Positions 43,271 to 52,180 are shown, counted from the first letter of the stretch. The stretch: 64,000 nucleotides of DNA from RGIG529 sp963929765 (GCA_963929765.1 CAWVKD010000056.1:1-64000), one strand, 5' to 3'. Made by a program: numbers and translations. The notes: generated by a model from the letters alone, not told the origin.

Positions 43271-44260
43271 ATGGAACATTGGATGGAAGTTGCCATTGAC
43301 ACGAAGCCGGGAGGAATAGATCTGGTTTGTAGCGTGTTAACAGCACAGGATCTATCTGGATTTGTGATTGAAGATGAAACAGATTTTCTCACATTTTTGG
43401 AAGAAAATAAAGCCACTTGGGACTATATAGATGAAGATTTGATGGCACAAAAAAGAGGAATCAGTCGCATTATACTCTATTTGCCAGAAGACGAAACAGG
43501 ATGGGAAATGCTTAAAACAGTACGTCAAACAATGGCACATCTGGCCAAGGAAACCCCGGAGTCGGTTTGTGGTACGTTGCAGATTACGCTCAAAAATGTG
43601 AAAAATGAAGATTGGGAAAACAACTGGAAAGCATATTATAAACCGATTTCTGTCGGGAGACGTTTTTATATTGTACCAGAATGGGAGCGGGATACTCCAA
43701 TACCGGAGAATAGAGTGCCTATTTATTTAAATCCTGGTCTGATCTTCGGCACTGGTAGTCATGCTTCCACCAGGCTTTGCTTGGAAGCCGCGGAATCTAT
43801 TTTGCATCCAGGCGATCAAGTATTAGATCTTGGCAGCGGAAGTGGAATATTATCAATTGCAGCTCTAAAATTAGGAGCAAAAGCCGCGGTAGCGTGCGAC
43901 ATTGATCCAAAAGCGGAAAAAGTTGCAAGAGAAAATGCAAGGCGCAACGACATTGAAGAGGAACGATATCAAGTGGAAACGGGAAATCTTTTGAAAGATA
44001 TCTCTCTAGGTGGGAGAGTGTCTCCCAAAACGTATCAAGTGATTTTTTCTAATATTGTAGCAGATGTCATCATTGCACTTGCACCCCAAATTGCTGATTT
44101 TTTGGTGCCAAGAGGGGTATGGATTGGTTCTGGTATTATTGACAGTAGAAAAAAAGATGTGGAAGAAGCACTTTTAAAAAATAAATTTATCCTTTTACAA
44201 GAGTGGGAGCAAGACGGCTGGATCTGTTTTGCTGCCGTTCAAAAGGAGGATAATGGATGA
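43271..44260 (+). CDS. prmA: Ribosomal protein L11 methyltransferase
   Basis: SAM-dependent enzyme that trimethylates L11. 329 residues from the ATG at 43271 with GGGAGGAAAAC upstream. N-terminal substrate-recognition domain, then LNPGLIFGTGSHASTRLCLE near 160, the SAM motif VLDLGSGSGILSIAALKLG near 195, and SNIVADV near 260 in place of the usual NPxA-type motif. Overlaps the next gene by four bases. Confidence 0.92.
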   Translation: MEHWMEVAIDTKPGGIDLVCSVLTAQDLSGFVIEDETDFLTFLEENKATWDYIDEDLMAQKRGISRIILYLPEDETGWEMLKTVRQTMAHLAKETPESVCGTLQITLKNVKNEDWENNWKAYYKPISVGRRFYIVPEWERDTPIPENRVPIYLNPGLIFGTGSHASTRLCLEAAESILHPGDQVLDLGSGSGILSIAALKLGAKAAVACDIDPKAEKVARENARRNDIEEERYQVETGNLLKDISLGGRVSPKTYQVIFSNIVADVIIALAPQIADFLVPRGVWIGSGIIDSRKKDVEEALLKNKFILLQEWEQDGWICFAAVQKEDNG

Positions 44261-44835
44261 ATTCTTGTGGCTTTTTTGCCTATCTTTCTAGAATGCGATA
44301 TATCGGTCGATGGGGATTGATGCGCAATACCTTTGAGGAAAACGTTCAGGAGCATTCTCATATGGTAGCGGTTTTAGCCCATGCTTTAGCTGTGATCCGG
44401 CGGGATATTATTGGACAGGACATTGACCCAGGAATGGTGGCTGCTGTTGCTCTTTACCATGATGCGCCGGAAATTTTGACGGGAGACCTCCCAACTCCTG
44501 TGAAATACTACAATCCAGCAATTCAAAAGGCATATCAAGAGATTGAAGAAGTATCTGCCAAAAAGTTACTTTCCATGCTTCCTGCTGTGTTACAATCTTC
44601 ATATGAACCCTTGCTTTTACCTGAAGATCCGGATGTTTTGCTATTGGTAAAAGCTGCTGACAAACTGTCGGCTTATGTCAAATGTGTAGAAGAGCTCAAA
44701 GGGGGAAATTTGGAATTCAAACAAGCAGCAGAGCAGATTTTAGAAACGCTGAAGGAATATGAACTTCCTGAACTTTCTTATTTTATGAAAGAATGTCTGC
44801 CTGCGTTCTCCCTTACGCTGGATGAACTAGGTTGA
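44257..44835 (+). CDS. HD-domain 5'-nucleotidase (YfbR-like)
   Basis: 192 residues. HD metal motifs: the start FFAYLSRMRYIGRWGLMRNT, then NVQEHSHMVAVLAHALA, LYHDAPEILTGDLPTPVK near 68-85, and KAADKLSAYVKC near 130. YfbR acts on deoxynucleoside 5'-monophosphates. Coupled to prmA by a four-base overlap. Confidence 0.88.
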   Translation: MNSCGFFAYLSRMRYIGRWGLMRNTFEENVQEHSHMVAVLAHALAVIRRDIIGQDIDPGMVAAVALYHDAPEILTGDLPTPVKYYNPAIQKAYQEIEEVSAKKLLSMLPAVLQSSYEPLLLPEDPDVLLLVKAADKLSAYVKCVEELKGGNLEFKQAAEQILETLKEYELPELSYFMKECLPAFSLTLDELG

Positions 44836-44893
44836 AGTCATAAAGTGAAAAGGCAAACGATTCAAAGGAATGGAAAAGAAAGAGAGGAATAGG

Positions 44894-45163
44894 ATGCGTG
44901 CAATTATTACGGTGATTGGAAATGATCAGAAGGGCATCATTGCAAAGGTGTGCACTTGCTTGTATGAAAGGGATGTCAATGTTTTGGACATTACCCAAAC
45001 ACTACTTCAAGAATATTTTACTATGGTAATGTTGGTAGATATTACAGATTGTATCTGTTCATTTGAATCCCTTCAAGAAGCGCTTCATCAGGTGGGAACA
45101 CAAATGGAGTTGTCTATTCGCATTCAAAGTGAAGAAATTTTCAACGCAATGCATCGTGTGTAG
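44894..45163 (+). CDS. ACT-domain protein (UPF0237)
   Basis: 89 residues from the ATG at 44894 with GAGAGGAATAGG. A complete ACT fold: ITVIGNDQKGIIAKVCTCL, then DVNVLDITQTLLQEYFTM. UPF0237 proteins are nearly always next to a UPF0210 gene, as here (15 bases). Probably binds a small ligand and regulates its partner. Confidence 0.9.
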   Translation: MRAIITVIGNDQKGIIAKVCTCLYERDVNVLDITQTLLQEYFTMVMLVDITDCICSFESLQEALHQVGTQMELSIRIQSEEIFNAMHRV

Positions 45164-45177
45164 GGAGGCGGGGTTTT

Positions 45178-46536
45178 ATGCTCAATCAACGAGATATTCT
45201 ACAGACTATCCGTATGATCGATCAGCAGCATCTGGATATCCGTACCATTACCATGGGAATTTCCCTCCGGGACTGTGCTCATCCGGACCCAGAAATATGC
45301 TGTGAAAAAATATATCAAAAGATCACGAAACATGCCAAAGATTTGGTATCTACTGGAGAAGCAATCGAACGAGAATTGGGGATTCCTATCGTAAATAAAC
45401 GTATTTCTGTAACACCCATTGCCATAGTAGCAGAAAGCTGTGAAACAGAAGACTATGTTCCTTTTGCAAAAGCATTGGATAGAGCGGCAAAAGCATGTGG
45501 TGTGAATTTTATTGGTGGGTTTTCTGCATTGGTACACAAAGGATTTACCCTGGGCGACAGGCGCTTAATCGATGCGATTCCAGAAGCCCTGTCACAAACA
45601 GAGCGCGTTTGCGCTTCAGTAAATGTAGCGACGACCAAGGCCGGTATTAATATGGATGCTGTAGGGTTGATGGGTCATATTATCAAAGAGACAGCAGCCC
45701 GAACAGCTGATCAGGGAGGGCTAGGTTGCGCCAAATTGGTGGTTTTTGCCAACGCAGTCGAAGACAATCCCTTTATGGCAGGAGCATTTCACGGTGTAGG
45801 CGAGCCAGAGTGTGTAATCAACGTAGGGGTATCTGGACCGGGAGTGGTCCATCACGCTTTGAAAAAAGCAAAGGGTGAGCCTTTTGATGTGGTAGCAGAG
45901 ACGATCAAGAAAACGGCATTTCAAATTACCCGAATGGGCCAGTTGGTAGCACGGGAAGCCAGTGCCCGATTGGGAGTACCCTTTGGTGTTGTGGATCTGT
46001 CTTTAGCACCAACTCCTGCAGTTGGTGACAGTGTGGCTCGAATTTTAGAAGAGATGGGACTGGAGACTTGTGGTACTCATGGTACCACAGCAGCATTAGC
46101 GTTGCTTAATGACGCAGTGAAAAAGGGTGGCGTGATGGCTTCTGGTCATGTAGGGGGCCTTTCTGGCGCTTTTATCCCAGTATCGGAAGATGAAGGAATG
46201 ATTGCAGCAGCAGAACAAGGTGCTTTGTCATTGGAAAAGCTAGAGGCCATGACTTGTGTTTGTTCAGTCGGACTGGATATGATTGCGATTCCGGGAGATA
46301 CATCACCAGAAACCATTTCTGCCATTATTGCAGATGAGTCGGCTATTGGCGTGGTGAACCAAAAGACAACGGCAGTACGCCTCATCCCTGCACCAGGCAA
46401 GACCGTAGGAGACCGAGTAGAATTTGGCGGACTTCTAGGCAGCGCACCGGTGATGGAGGTTCATAAGCCGTCTAGCAAAGTATTCATCCAAAGAGGTGGT
46501 CGGATTCCTGCACCGCTTCACAGCTTGCGCAATTGA
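45178..46536 (+). CDS. UPF0210 (DUF711, PFL) family protein
   Basis: 452 residues. Recognised by DIRTITMGISLRDCAHPDP near the start, GGFSALVHKGFTLGD near 120, ASVNVATTKAGINMDAV near 155 and GTHGTTAALALLNDAVKKGG near 300. Related in fold to glycyl-radical/pyruvate-formate-lyase-like proteins but without a clear glycyl-radical motif. Function unknown; works with the ACT protein upstream. Confidence 0.9.
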   Translation: MLNQRDILQTIRMIDQQHLDIRTITMGISLRDCAHPDPEICCEKIYQKITKHAKDLVSTGEAIERELGIPIVNKRISVTPIAIVAESCETEDYVPFAKALDRAAKACGVNFIGGFSALVHKGFTLGDRRLIDAIPEALSQTERVCASVNVATTKAGINMDAVGLMGHIIKETAARTADQGGLGCAKLVVFANAVEDNPFMAGAFHGVGEPECVINVGVSGPGVVHHALKKAKGEPFDVVAETIKKTAFQITRMGQLVAREASARLGVPFGVVDLSLAPTPAVGDSVARILEEMGLETCGTHGTTAALALLNDAVKKGGVMASGHVGGLSGAFIPVSEDEGMIAAAEQGALSLEKLEAMTCVCSVGLDMIAIPGDTSPETISAIIADESAIGVVNQKTTAVRLIPAPGKTVGDRVEFGGLLGSAPVMEVHKPSSKVFIQRGGRIPAPLHSLRN

Positions 46537-46547
46537 ATTAATTAAAG

Positions 46548-46587
46548 AAAAAGAGAGTTGTTGCTTCTTTGCAACAGCTCTCTTTTT
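46548..46587. terminator. Bidirectional terminator after UPF0210 gene
   Basis: Inverted repeat of AAAAAGAGAG plus TGTTGC with its complement around a short loop, A run before and T run after. It serves both the plus-strand operon and the converging nitroreductase gene. Confidence 0.88.
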
Positions 46588-46611
46588 ACATAACTTATAA
46601 TCAGATAGTTA

Positions 46612-47175
46612 TTATTTGTGGAAAACAACAGGTGGATTACGTTTCGGCGGAGTGAGTGTTCCATTCATATACCCACAACTCAAAGTAGAGACCAGTTCAA
46701 ACTGCTCGGGAACATGATATTTTTTCTTAAATTCTGGGGTATTGCAGTATTGTTCACAATAACCAATCCAACAGGTTCCGATGCCCATCTCATGTGCAGC
46801 CAGCATAATATTACAAGCTGCTAGGGAACAGTCGTATACATACCAATGAGAGTCGGAATTTCCATAAATGAGAATCAATGTAGTGGCATGATTAAGAACA
46901 TGGTATGATTCATTTTTCAGTGCAGATTCATAGGAGGCAAAATGAGGGAATTCTGCCAAATGTTCTAAAAGGTATGATTTGACTTCCTGTGCCAATGTGT
47001 CAATCTCGTTTTGGTCTTGAATTACCACAAAGCCCCAGGGCTGCAGATTGGACCCCGTGGAAGCCTTTGTTCCCAAAGTGAGAAGTTCTTCTATGGTTTC
47101 GTAGGGAATCTGCTTTCCGGTGAATGACCGGACACTTCGTTTATTGTTGATGCATTCAATAACGTTATTACTCAT
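46612..47175 (-). CDS. Nitroreductase family flavoprotein
   Basis: 187 residues from the ATG at 47175 with AAGGAAG upstream. FMN-binding pattern: INNKRSVRSFTGKQIP near residue 10, LGTKASTGSNLQPWGFVVI near 35, and AHEMGIGTCWIGYCEQYC near 125. NAD(P)H-dependent reduction of nitro or quinone compounds is typical; the real substrate is unknown. Confidence 0.9.
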   Translation of the reverse strand: MSNNVIECINNKRSVRSFTGKQIPYETIEELLTLGTKASTGSNLQPWGFVVIQDQNEIDTLAQEVKSYLLEHLAEFPHFASYESALKNESYHVLNHATTLILIYGNSDSHWYVYDCSLAACNIMLAAHEMGIGTCWIGYCEQYCNTPEFKKKYHVPEQFELVSTLSCGYMNGTLTPPKRNPPVVFHK

Positions 47176-47668
47176 GTAGTATCTTCCTTTCCAATTAACC
47201 AAGTGTTTCGATTCATTGCTTTTACAAACCGGCACCCCACCTCTTTCTCCTCTTCTGGAATTCCTTTCAATATTTGTTATCTCGCTTTTCAAATAGTATG
47301 TTGTTATTTATGGACAATATAAATAAGTTCTGTAATGGTATCATAGTTCTAATCGGTGACTGGCCACACCGTTCTGTATAAGTAGATGTTTGGTGATTTT
47401 GAAGAAGAGTGCTATAGATAAGATCTGAAAAAGAAAAGTGATGTTGGGTACTGAAAGGATAATCTAGTTACGTGGATATAGTATAGTTTTAAATATCCAT
47501 GAATAAAAGGTATCGCGGTTTGTTTTTTGTACAATATCTTGATTTTTTTCTTTTTTCTTTGGAAACAAAATAGCAAATTGGCCTTGCCTTGTCAAGGGGA
47601 ACATTGGAAATAATGAGCTTGTTTGATACCAATCGTTCTCGTTTCTAGCAATATTTTTATTTGTAAAA
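47176..47668. other. Gene-free gap between nitroreductase and spoVT
   Basis: About 490 AT-rich bases. It contains the nitroreductase leader. Reading frames here are not convincing: the one at 47464-47838 (minus) overlaps the end of spoVT and has no ribosome site. No RNA gene was recognised. Confidence 0.4.
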
Positions 47669-47699
47669 ATCCGGCTCGTATCTTGTATACGAGCCGGAT
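47669..47699 (-). terminator. Terminator after spoVT
   Basis: Thirteen-base perfect stem ATCCGGCTCGTAT with a five-base loop, followed on the minus strand by a T run. Confidence 0.9.
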
Positions 47700-47728
47700 G
47701 CTTGACGAGTTGACTGCCTCTGCAGAGA

Positions 47729-48265
47729 TTATGATTCCATATGTTTCCCCAAGAAACCTGCGACGGTTTGCGCCAATTTGTATTCTGTTTCTCCATAAGG
47801 AAGAGAGCCAGTGACAAAAATGACGCTACCCAAGACATCGCCTTCCGATAAAATGGGTGCTGCTACGTCAATGGTAAACCGATCGCTGTCGGAAGAAAGT
47901 GGAATGGGCGTTTCATCCCCGCGGCGAAGGTAAATTTGTCGCTTTTCCATCATCTGCTCTAAAAGATCGGAAATTCGTCTTCCGTTTAATTCTCGCTTAG
48001 AGACTCCAGCAGATGCAATAACGATATCTCGATCTGTTACGGCAACTACATGGCCTGTGGTTTTGTTTAATGTTTCACAAAGTTGGAAGGCAAAATCGGA
48101 TAGACCTCCCATGAGAGAATATTTTTTAAAGATGACTTCACCATCTTTGTCGGTGTAAATTTCCAATGGATCGCCTTCGCGGATCCGCATGGTCTTGCGA
48201 ATTTCCTTTGGAATTACAACACGACCTAAGTCATCGATTCTTCGGACAATGCCCGTTGCTTTCAT
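47729..48265 (-). CDS. spoVT: Stage V sporulation regulator SpoVT (AbrB family)
   Basis: 178 residues. The N-terminal swapped-hairpin AbrB domain is MKATGIVRRIDDLGRVVIP, then KEIRKTMRIREGDPLEIY; the C-terminal part (about 55-178) is a GAF-like domain with a late VIFVTGSLPYGETEYKLAQT. In Bacillus SpoVT modulates sigma-G genes in the forespore. Presence of this gene supports an endospore-forming lineage. GAGGAG upstream of the ATG. Confidence 0.95.
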   Translation of the reverse strand: MKATGIVRRIDDLGRVVIPKEIRKTMRIREGDPLEIYTDKDGEVIFKKYSLMGGLSDFAFQLCETLNKTTGHVVAVTDRDIVIASAGVSKRELNGRRISDLLEQMMEKRQIYLRRGDETPIPLSSDSDRFTIDVAAPILSEGDVLGSVIFVTGSLPYGETEYKLAQTVAGFLGKHMES

Positions 48266-48556
48266 TTTTTGCCACTCCTCTATATTAGAAAGGTTACAGG
48301 TTGTGAGTTTACCTGTTTACCAATTATTATAAGCAGTTGCAGAGGAGTTATGCAGACATATAAAAATAGGTCTTTTCGATTGTTGTGAGAACCGATGAAA
48401 ATGGATTCAAATTATAAACATAACACTAAGTTATATTTTCTATTATACCGAAGTAAATTTCATTCCTTTGCATAAGTGAGTGCTCTATTTGGACACGATC
48501 CTATATTGGTTGGTCGTATTCCGTATTATCTTTATTATTATCGGGATAGAATTTTA
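48266..48556. other. Gap upstream of spoVT
   Basis: About 290 AT-rich bases with the spoVT promoter on one side and the end of tupC on the other. I cannot pick out a clear sigma-F/G promoter or a terminator hairpin for tupC. Confidence 0.35.
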
Positions 48557-49213
48557 CTATCCTCCATAGAAATCTAAAAAATTTCTAGTTTCTGGATGTT
48601 TCGGGTGGTACAGAACTATATCAATAGATCCGTATTCCACTAAGATGCCTTTACGAAAGAACAATGCTTCGTGGGCTAAACGTCTAGCTTGCTGCAAAGA
48701 GTGGGTAACCAAGAGCACAGTAGCTCCAGTTTTTTGAACATATTGACGGATTTGTTCTTCTGCAATAGCGGTTGTTTCCATGTCCATTGCTGATGTTGGT
48801 TCATCTAAGATCAACACATCATACGACTTCATCAGTAATCTGGCCAGTGCCATTCTAGCTGTTTCACCACCGGATAGCTTATTTGCCCGTTTTTTTGCTA
48901 GGTGGGTTAGCTGAAGTGCCTCCATTAATGCTTTCATTTTCTGGGCATCTCTACCACCAAGAGCGATGTTGGCTTGGACACTCATTCGATAAGCGTAACT
49001 TTTTTGAGGCATATATCCAACTGCTATATCTGGAGAAAAACCCGCTTTCCTTTGATCTGCTGGGAATATACCGGCAAGTATTTTACAAAAGGTGGACTTT
49101 CCACTTCCATTTGCCCCAATGACAGCATAAATTTTTCCTTTTTCCAGATTCATTCCAGGGAAGTTCAATACAGTTACTTTGTCATATGTCTTTTGAAAGG
49201 CTGACAATTTCAT
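48557..49213 (-). CDS. tupC: Tungstate ABC transporter, ATP-binding protein
   Basis: 218 residues from the ATG at 49213 with AAAGGAGG. Walker A GANGSGKSTFCKILAG near residue 33, Q-loop GYMPQKSYA, signature LSGGETARMALARLLM near 125, Walker B VLILDEPTSAMD, and H-loop VTHSLQQA. Lacks the C-terminal TOBE domain of ModC, as usual for TupC. Overlaps tupB by four bases. The longer reading to 49360 lies inside tupB and is rejected. Confidence 0.88.
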   Translation of the reverse strand: MKLSAFQKTYDKVTVLNFPGMNLEKGKIYAVIGANGSGKSTFCKILAGIFPADQRKAGFSPDIAVGYMPQKSYAYRMSVQANIALGGRDAQKMKALMEALQLTHLAKKRANKLSGGETARMALARLLMKSYDVLILDEPTSAMDMETTAIAEEQIRQYVQKTGATVLLVTHSLQQARRLAHEALFFRKGILVEYGSIDIVLYHPKHPETRNFLDFYGG

Positions 49214-49896
49214 CGACTCAGCCTCCTTTGCAGCAGAGAAATCCCAATATTCACCATCAGAGAGAGGAGTAAGAGGATGATTCCCAAGGCAATTCCTAGG
49301 GAAAAATTTCCTTGGTTGGTGTACTGCATAATGGCTGTAGTCATGACATTTGTCTTCCAAGAAATTGCCCCACCTACCATAGAAACCGCACCAACTTCTG
49401 CAATTGCTCTAGAAAAAGCCAGAAGATAAGCAGAAAAAATTTGATAGATACACTCATTTCCCAGAAGTGCCGCTGTCTTGATTCGTCCCAGCCTCAGCCC
49501 CTTTGCAGTTTCTCTAACTGATGGCGCAATAGAAGAGACATAGCCTTCCATATTTCCTATTACAATAGGAGTAATCAAAACTACTTGGGCTAAGATCATA
49601 ATTTCCACAGTAAACAAAAGACTCATATGCCGCAACGGACCTACTCCAGAAAATAGCATATAGAAAACCAGCCCACACACCACCGGCGGCATACCCATGA
49701 GAGTCCGATTTATTACCAGTAGTGCATGACGTCCTCGAAACTGCCCGATTCCCAATAAGATACCTAGTGGGACTCCCAATAGCAGCGCCAAAACAGAACT
49801 AGATATGCTTGTTTTTGCTGTTACAAGGAGAATATTACACAGCTCTTTATCTGCTGTTAAAATCAATTGAATGGCTTTTTCCAGAGACTCAACCAT
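49210..49896 (-). CDS. tupB: Tungstate ABC transporter, permease
   Basis: 228 residues, about five to six membrane helices. The permease EAA-type loop is GNMEGYVSSIAPSVRETAKGLRLG near 115-145, which contacts TupC. NRTLMGMPPVVCGLVFYML near 65 is typical of TupB. It follows tupA by about 90 bases. Confidence 0.88.
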   Translation of the reverse strand: MVESLEKAIQLILTADKELCNILLVTAKTSISSSVLALLLGVPLGILLGIGQFRGRHALLVINRTLMGMPPVVCGLVFYMLFSGVGPLRHMSLLFTVEIMILAQVVLITPIVIGNMEGYVSSIAPSVRETAKGLRLGRIKTAALLGNECIYQIFSAYLLAFSRAIAEVGAVSMVGGAISWKTNVMTTAIMQYTNQGNFSLGIALGIILLLLSLMVNIGISLLQRRLSR

Positions 49897-49922
49897 ATTT
49901 TTGCCTCTTTTCTTACGAAATG

Positions 49923-49955
49923 ATACCCTTGAGCAGATCTACTGCCCAAGGGTAT
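49923..49955 (-). other. Hairpin between tupA and tupB
   Basis: Nine-base stem ATACCCTTG/CAAGGGTAT with a 15-base loop in the tupA-tupB gap. No T run follows on the minus strand, so it is more likely an mRNA-stabilising or attenuating hairpin that favours the binding protein over the permease. Confidence 0.55.
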
Positions 49956-49985
49956 TTTTGTTTTATCTCTCGAAAAGGTCGAGTG

Positions 49986-50993
49986 TTACATAACACCGTC
50001 ATTAGCAACGAAAGTCAAAAATGTAGCCTTGTCTGTTAAGATGTATGCGTGCATTTGTTCGGCCATTACCAAACATACTCCCATACCGGCGTTGGCAGAA
50101 GTATACCAATCACTATAGTTTGCAAAGGACTCCGGGTCAGCAGTAATACCTAATTCTTCTGGCCACAGGCTTAGTTCCTTCGTGTGGGTACCTGAGGAGT
50201 CACCACGCGATATAAATTTGTACTTGCCATTGGCAATCGCTGCAAATGCATCCAGTACACTTTCACAATTGGCAACGTCAGCCGGATCATCAGAGGGTCC
50301 GCATAAAACAAAATAATTGTACAGAAAAGATATTCTTTCATTTTCAAAACCGTCTACAACACGCGCAAAGCCATCTGCAATAAAGGCCTCCTCTTGACTC
50401 TTGGAGTGTACCAAAATTAGGTCGGCATTGCCGTACTGGGCAGCAGCAATGGCTTTGCCGGTACCAGCAGATTGGATTTCTACAGTGTAACCATATGTCG
50501 ACTCAAATGTTGGGAGCAGATAGGCTAGTAGGCCAGAGTCGTAAACAGAGGTAGTGGTAGACAAGCGGATAACTTTGGTTTCCTCTGTGGCAGGTTCGAT
50601 TTCACCGGTGTAGACAGGCACGTTATCTTGGACATAAAACAGATGCTCTTTGTATTCATCTACACCATAGGAATCTGCTAAATCCAGTGCCTCTTGGCTT
50701 AGCAGCCAGTGGATAAGAGCATCAGCACCTGCAGTATTGATAGCGACATCTGTAACGGCATTTCCTCCTGCGTCGGTAAAAGGAGCATCAGGGTTGACTG
50801 CAATAACAGAGTAGGTGTTGAGCATTTGGTCATCTACTTCTTTCAGAATGACAGTGTCAACAGCGCTAGCTTCGGAAGTGGGGGCTGCAGAACTGTCCCC
50901 ATCAGGTGTGGTTTGGGTTTTTTGGTCGGCACCGCAAGAAGCTAAACCCAAAGCCATAACCAGTGCTAAGAGTAGTGCTGCCAATTTTTTCAT
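49986..50993 (-). CDS. tupA: Tungstate-binding lipoprotein TupA, apparently circularly permuted
   Basis: 335 residues. Lipoprotein signal with LASC ending at Cys20, then a Thr/Ser linker. The oxyanion-binding core starts about residue 142 (RLSTTTSVYDSGLLAYLLP), continues through QSAGTGKAIAAAQYGNADLI and ISRGDSSGTHTKE, and ends at AYILTDKATFLTF, after which the protein stops at residue 335. Other TupA proteins continue there with a segment like LLNPYSVIAVNP...FIDWL...GE.LF. Here that segment lies at residues 46-121 (LNTYSVIAVNPDA, ALIHWLLSQEALDLADSYG, EHLFYV), before the core. Overall content is complete but the order is changed. Operon with tupB and tupC. Confidence 0.85.
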   Translation of the reverse strand: MKKLAALLLALVMALGLASCGADQKTQTTPDGDSSAAPTSEASAVDTVILKEVDDQMLNTYSVIAVNPDAPFTDAGGNAVTDVAINTAGADALIHWLLSQEALDLADSYGVDEYKEHLFYVQDNVPVYTGEIEPATEETKVIRLSTTTSVYDSGLLAYLLPTFESTYGYTVEIQSAGTGKAIAAAQYGNADLILVHSKSQEEAFIADGFARVVDGFENERISFLYNYFVLCGPSDDPADVANCESVLDAFAAIANGKYKFISRGDSSGTHTKELSLWPEELGITADPESFANYSDWYTSANAGMGVCLVMAEQMHAYILTDKATFLTFVANDGVM

Positions 50994-51150
50994 TTTTTAT
51001 CATCCTCCATTTTGTAAAATAAAATAGGACAAGCCCTCCAAAACCTAATGAATATAGTTAACCTATATTGACCCGTTAGGATTTGGAAAGAGGCTCGTCC
51101 ACCAACTTTCTCAAACTTCCAATATGTAGATTTTGATGGGATAGTCCAGT
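50994..51150 (-). ncRNA. Candidate structured leader of the tup operon
   Basis: The leader between the predicted start near 51150 and tupA contains a long imperfect hairpin, about 51028-51103. Paired blocks in order: GGAC, AGCC, CCAAA, CCTA, ATATAG, with a five-base terminal loop, and matching blocks on the return side. A T-rich stretch follows on the minus strand. It could be a terminator-type attenuator or a ligand-sensing RNA for tungstate, molybdate or their cofactor. No known class is recognised. Confidence 0.45.
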
Positions 51151-51157
51151 TTCGTTC

Positions 51158-51186
51158 ATTTTACTACAGTTTTTTACAGAATGCAA
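51158..51186 (-). promoter_or_regulatory. Promoter of the tup operon
   Basis: Minus-strand TTGCAT and TAAAAT with a 17-base spacer, giving a leader of about 155 nt. Confidence 0.55.
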
Positions 51187-51275
51187 TATGGTAATTTTGA
51201 CTTCATACCGTAACTTCTCATTTTTTCCATCTTCTGATATCCAACTATAAGGTGAGAGAAAGGGAGGGTTTTCTA

Positions 51276-51304
51276 TTGCAAAGAGAAAGAAGTTCTGATA
51301 AAAT
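51276..51304 (+). promoter_or_regulatory. Promoter of the orphan membrane protein gene
   Basis: TTGCAA and TAAAAT with a 17-base spacer, about 75 bases upstream of the start codon at 51380. Confidence 0.5.
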
Positions 51305-51379
51305 ATAAGGCTAGATGTCAGAAAATTGTCCGTTTGGCATAGAAAATAGACGGAAATGGGAAAGGACGGAAAGGATTAC

Positions 51380-52141
51380 ATGAAGAAACAATCCACAGCC
51401 GTAAAAAAAGACGACCTCGTATTCCATAGAATATTGATATTATTTCTGGCTTCCTTTTTATTGGAAATTGCGTTTTTGGTCTTAAATCGGCTTTATTTAC
51501 ATGTGGGCACGTTTATGACTGCACATGCCATTGTGCACATTGTACAGTATATTGCCATTGGAATAGCTGCTCTTGGCATTATCCTTGCCATTGCATTGTG
51601 GAAAAAGAAAAAAGTACGTTATGGTGTATCTGTTTTCATTGCTGGCGTATTGGCGTTTGCAGCTTGCTGGTTTATGGAGTTTTTCTATCCTCATGGAGCC
51701 AAGTATCTTTGTTACATTGTTCCTATTATATTGGTATGGGGCTTGATTTATTATATTTATCAAAGAGAGTTCCTTGTTTCAGTCGTGATTGGTACAGTAG
51801 TTTTAATCGATTTGTGGTTGATTCGTCGAGTGGTGGGGAACAACAATTGGACAGGAGTTCTTTGGGGGATTACCATTGTGATTGCTGTTTTGCTTATTGC
51901 ATGTGCGGTTTCAGCATGGCAGCTTAGTAAAACATATGGAAGAGCAAAGTTATTTGGAAAACCTTGCATATTGCTCTCAAAGACTACAAAATATCAACCG
52001 ATTTATGCTTCTTGTGTGATTGGGTTGATATCTGTGCTTGCGGGACTGTTATTGGGTGCTACAGCAGCATATTTTCTCATGTTCTTTATTGGTGTGTATT
52101 TGCTGGTTTTGGCGGTATATTATACGACAAAATTAATGTAA
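51380..52141 (+). CDS. Multi-pass membrane protein, function unknown
   Basis: 253 residues from the ATG at 51380 with AAAGGA upstream. About seven hydrophobic segments, small hydrophilic loops and a basic loop KKKKVRYG near 78. No motif I recognise. It stands alone with its own promoter and terminator between the tup and glf operons. Confidence 0.7.
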   Translation: MKKQSTAVKKDDLVFHRILILFLASFLLEIAFLVLNRLYLHVGTFMTAHAIVHIVQYIAIGIAALGIILAIALWKKKKVRYGVSVFIAGVLAFAACWFMEFFYPHGAKYLCYIVPIILVWGLIYYIYQREFLVSVVIGTVVLIDLWLIRRVVGNNNWTGVLWGITIVIAVLLIACAVSAWQLSKTYGRAKLFGKPCILLSKTTKYQPIYASCVIGLISVLAGLLLGATAAYFLMFFIGVYLLVLAVYYTTKLM

Positions 52142-52145
52142 AGAT

Positions 52146-52180
52146 AAAAAGTGTCTTGCCCATCGGGCAAGACACTTTTT
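52146..52180. terminator. Terminator after the orphan membrane protein gene
   Basis: Sixteen-base perfect stem with a three-base loop, an A run before it and a T run after it, so it may act on both strands. Confidence 0.92.

Noticed and set aside
45178..46536. ZTP (pfl) riboswitch before the UPF0210 gene, sometimes called PFL
   Set aside because: Only 14 bases separate it from the ACT gene, leaving no room for a riboswitch; the name similarity is incidental.
47464..47838. 124-residue reading frame on the minus strand overlapping the end of spoVT
   Set aside because: No ribosome site or family similarity; it overlaps the spoVT terminator and coding end in another frame.
49897..49990. A frameshift in tupA hiding a normal C-terminal segment
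   Set aside because: The roughly 90 bases between the tupA stop and tupB hold only a hairpin and cannot encode the missing segment in any frame, while a matching segment is present at the N-terminus.
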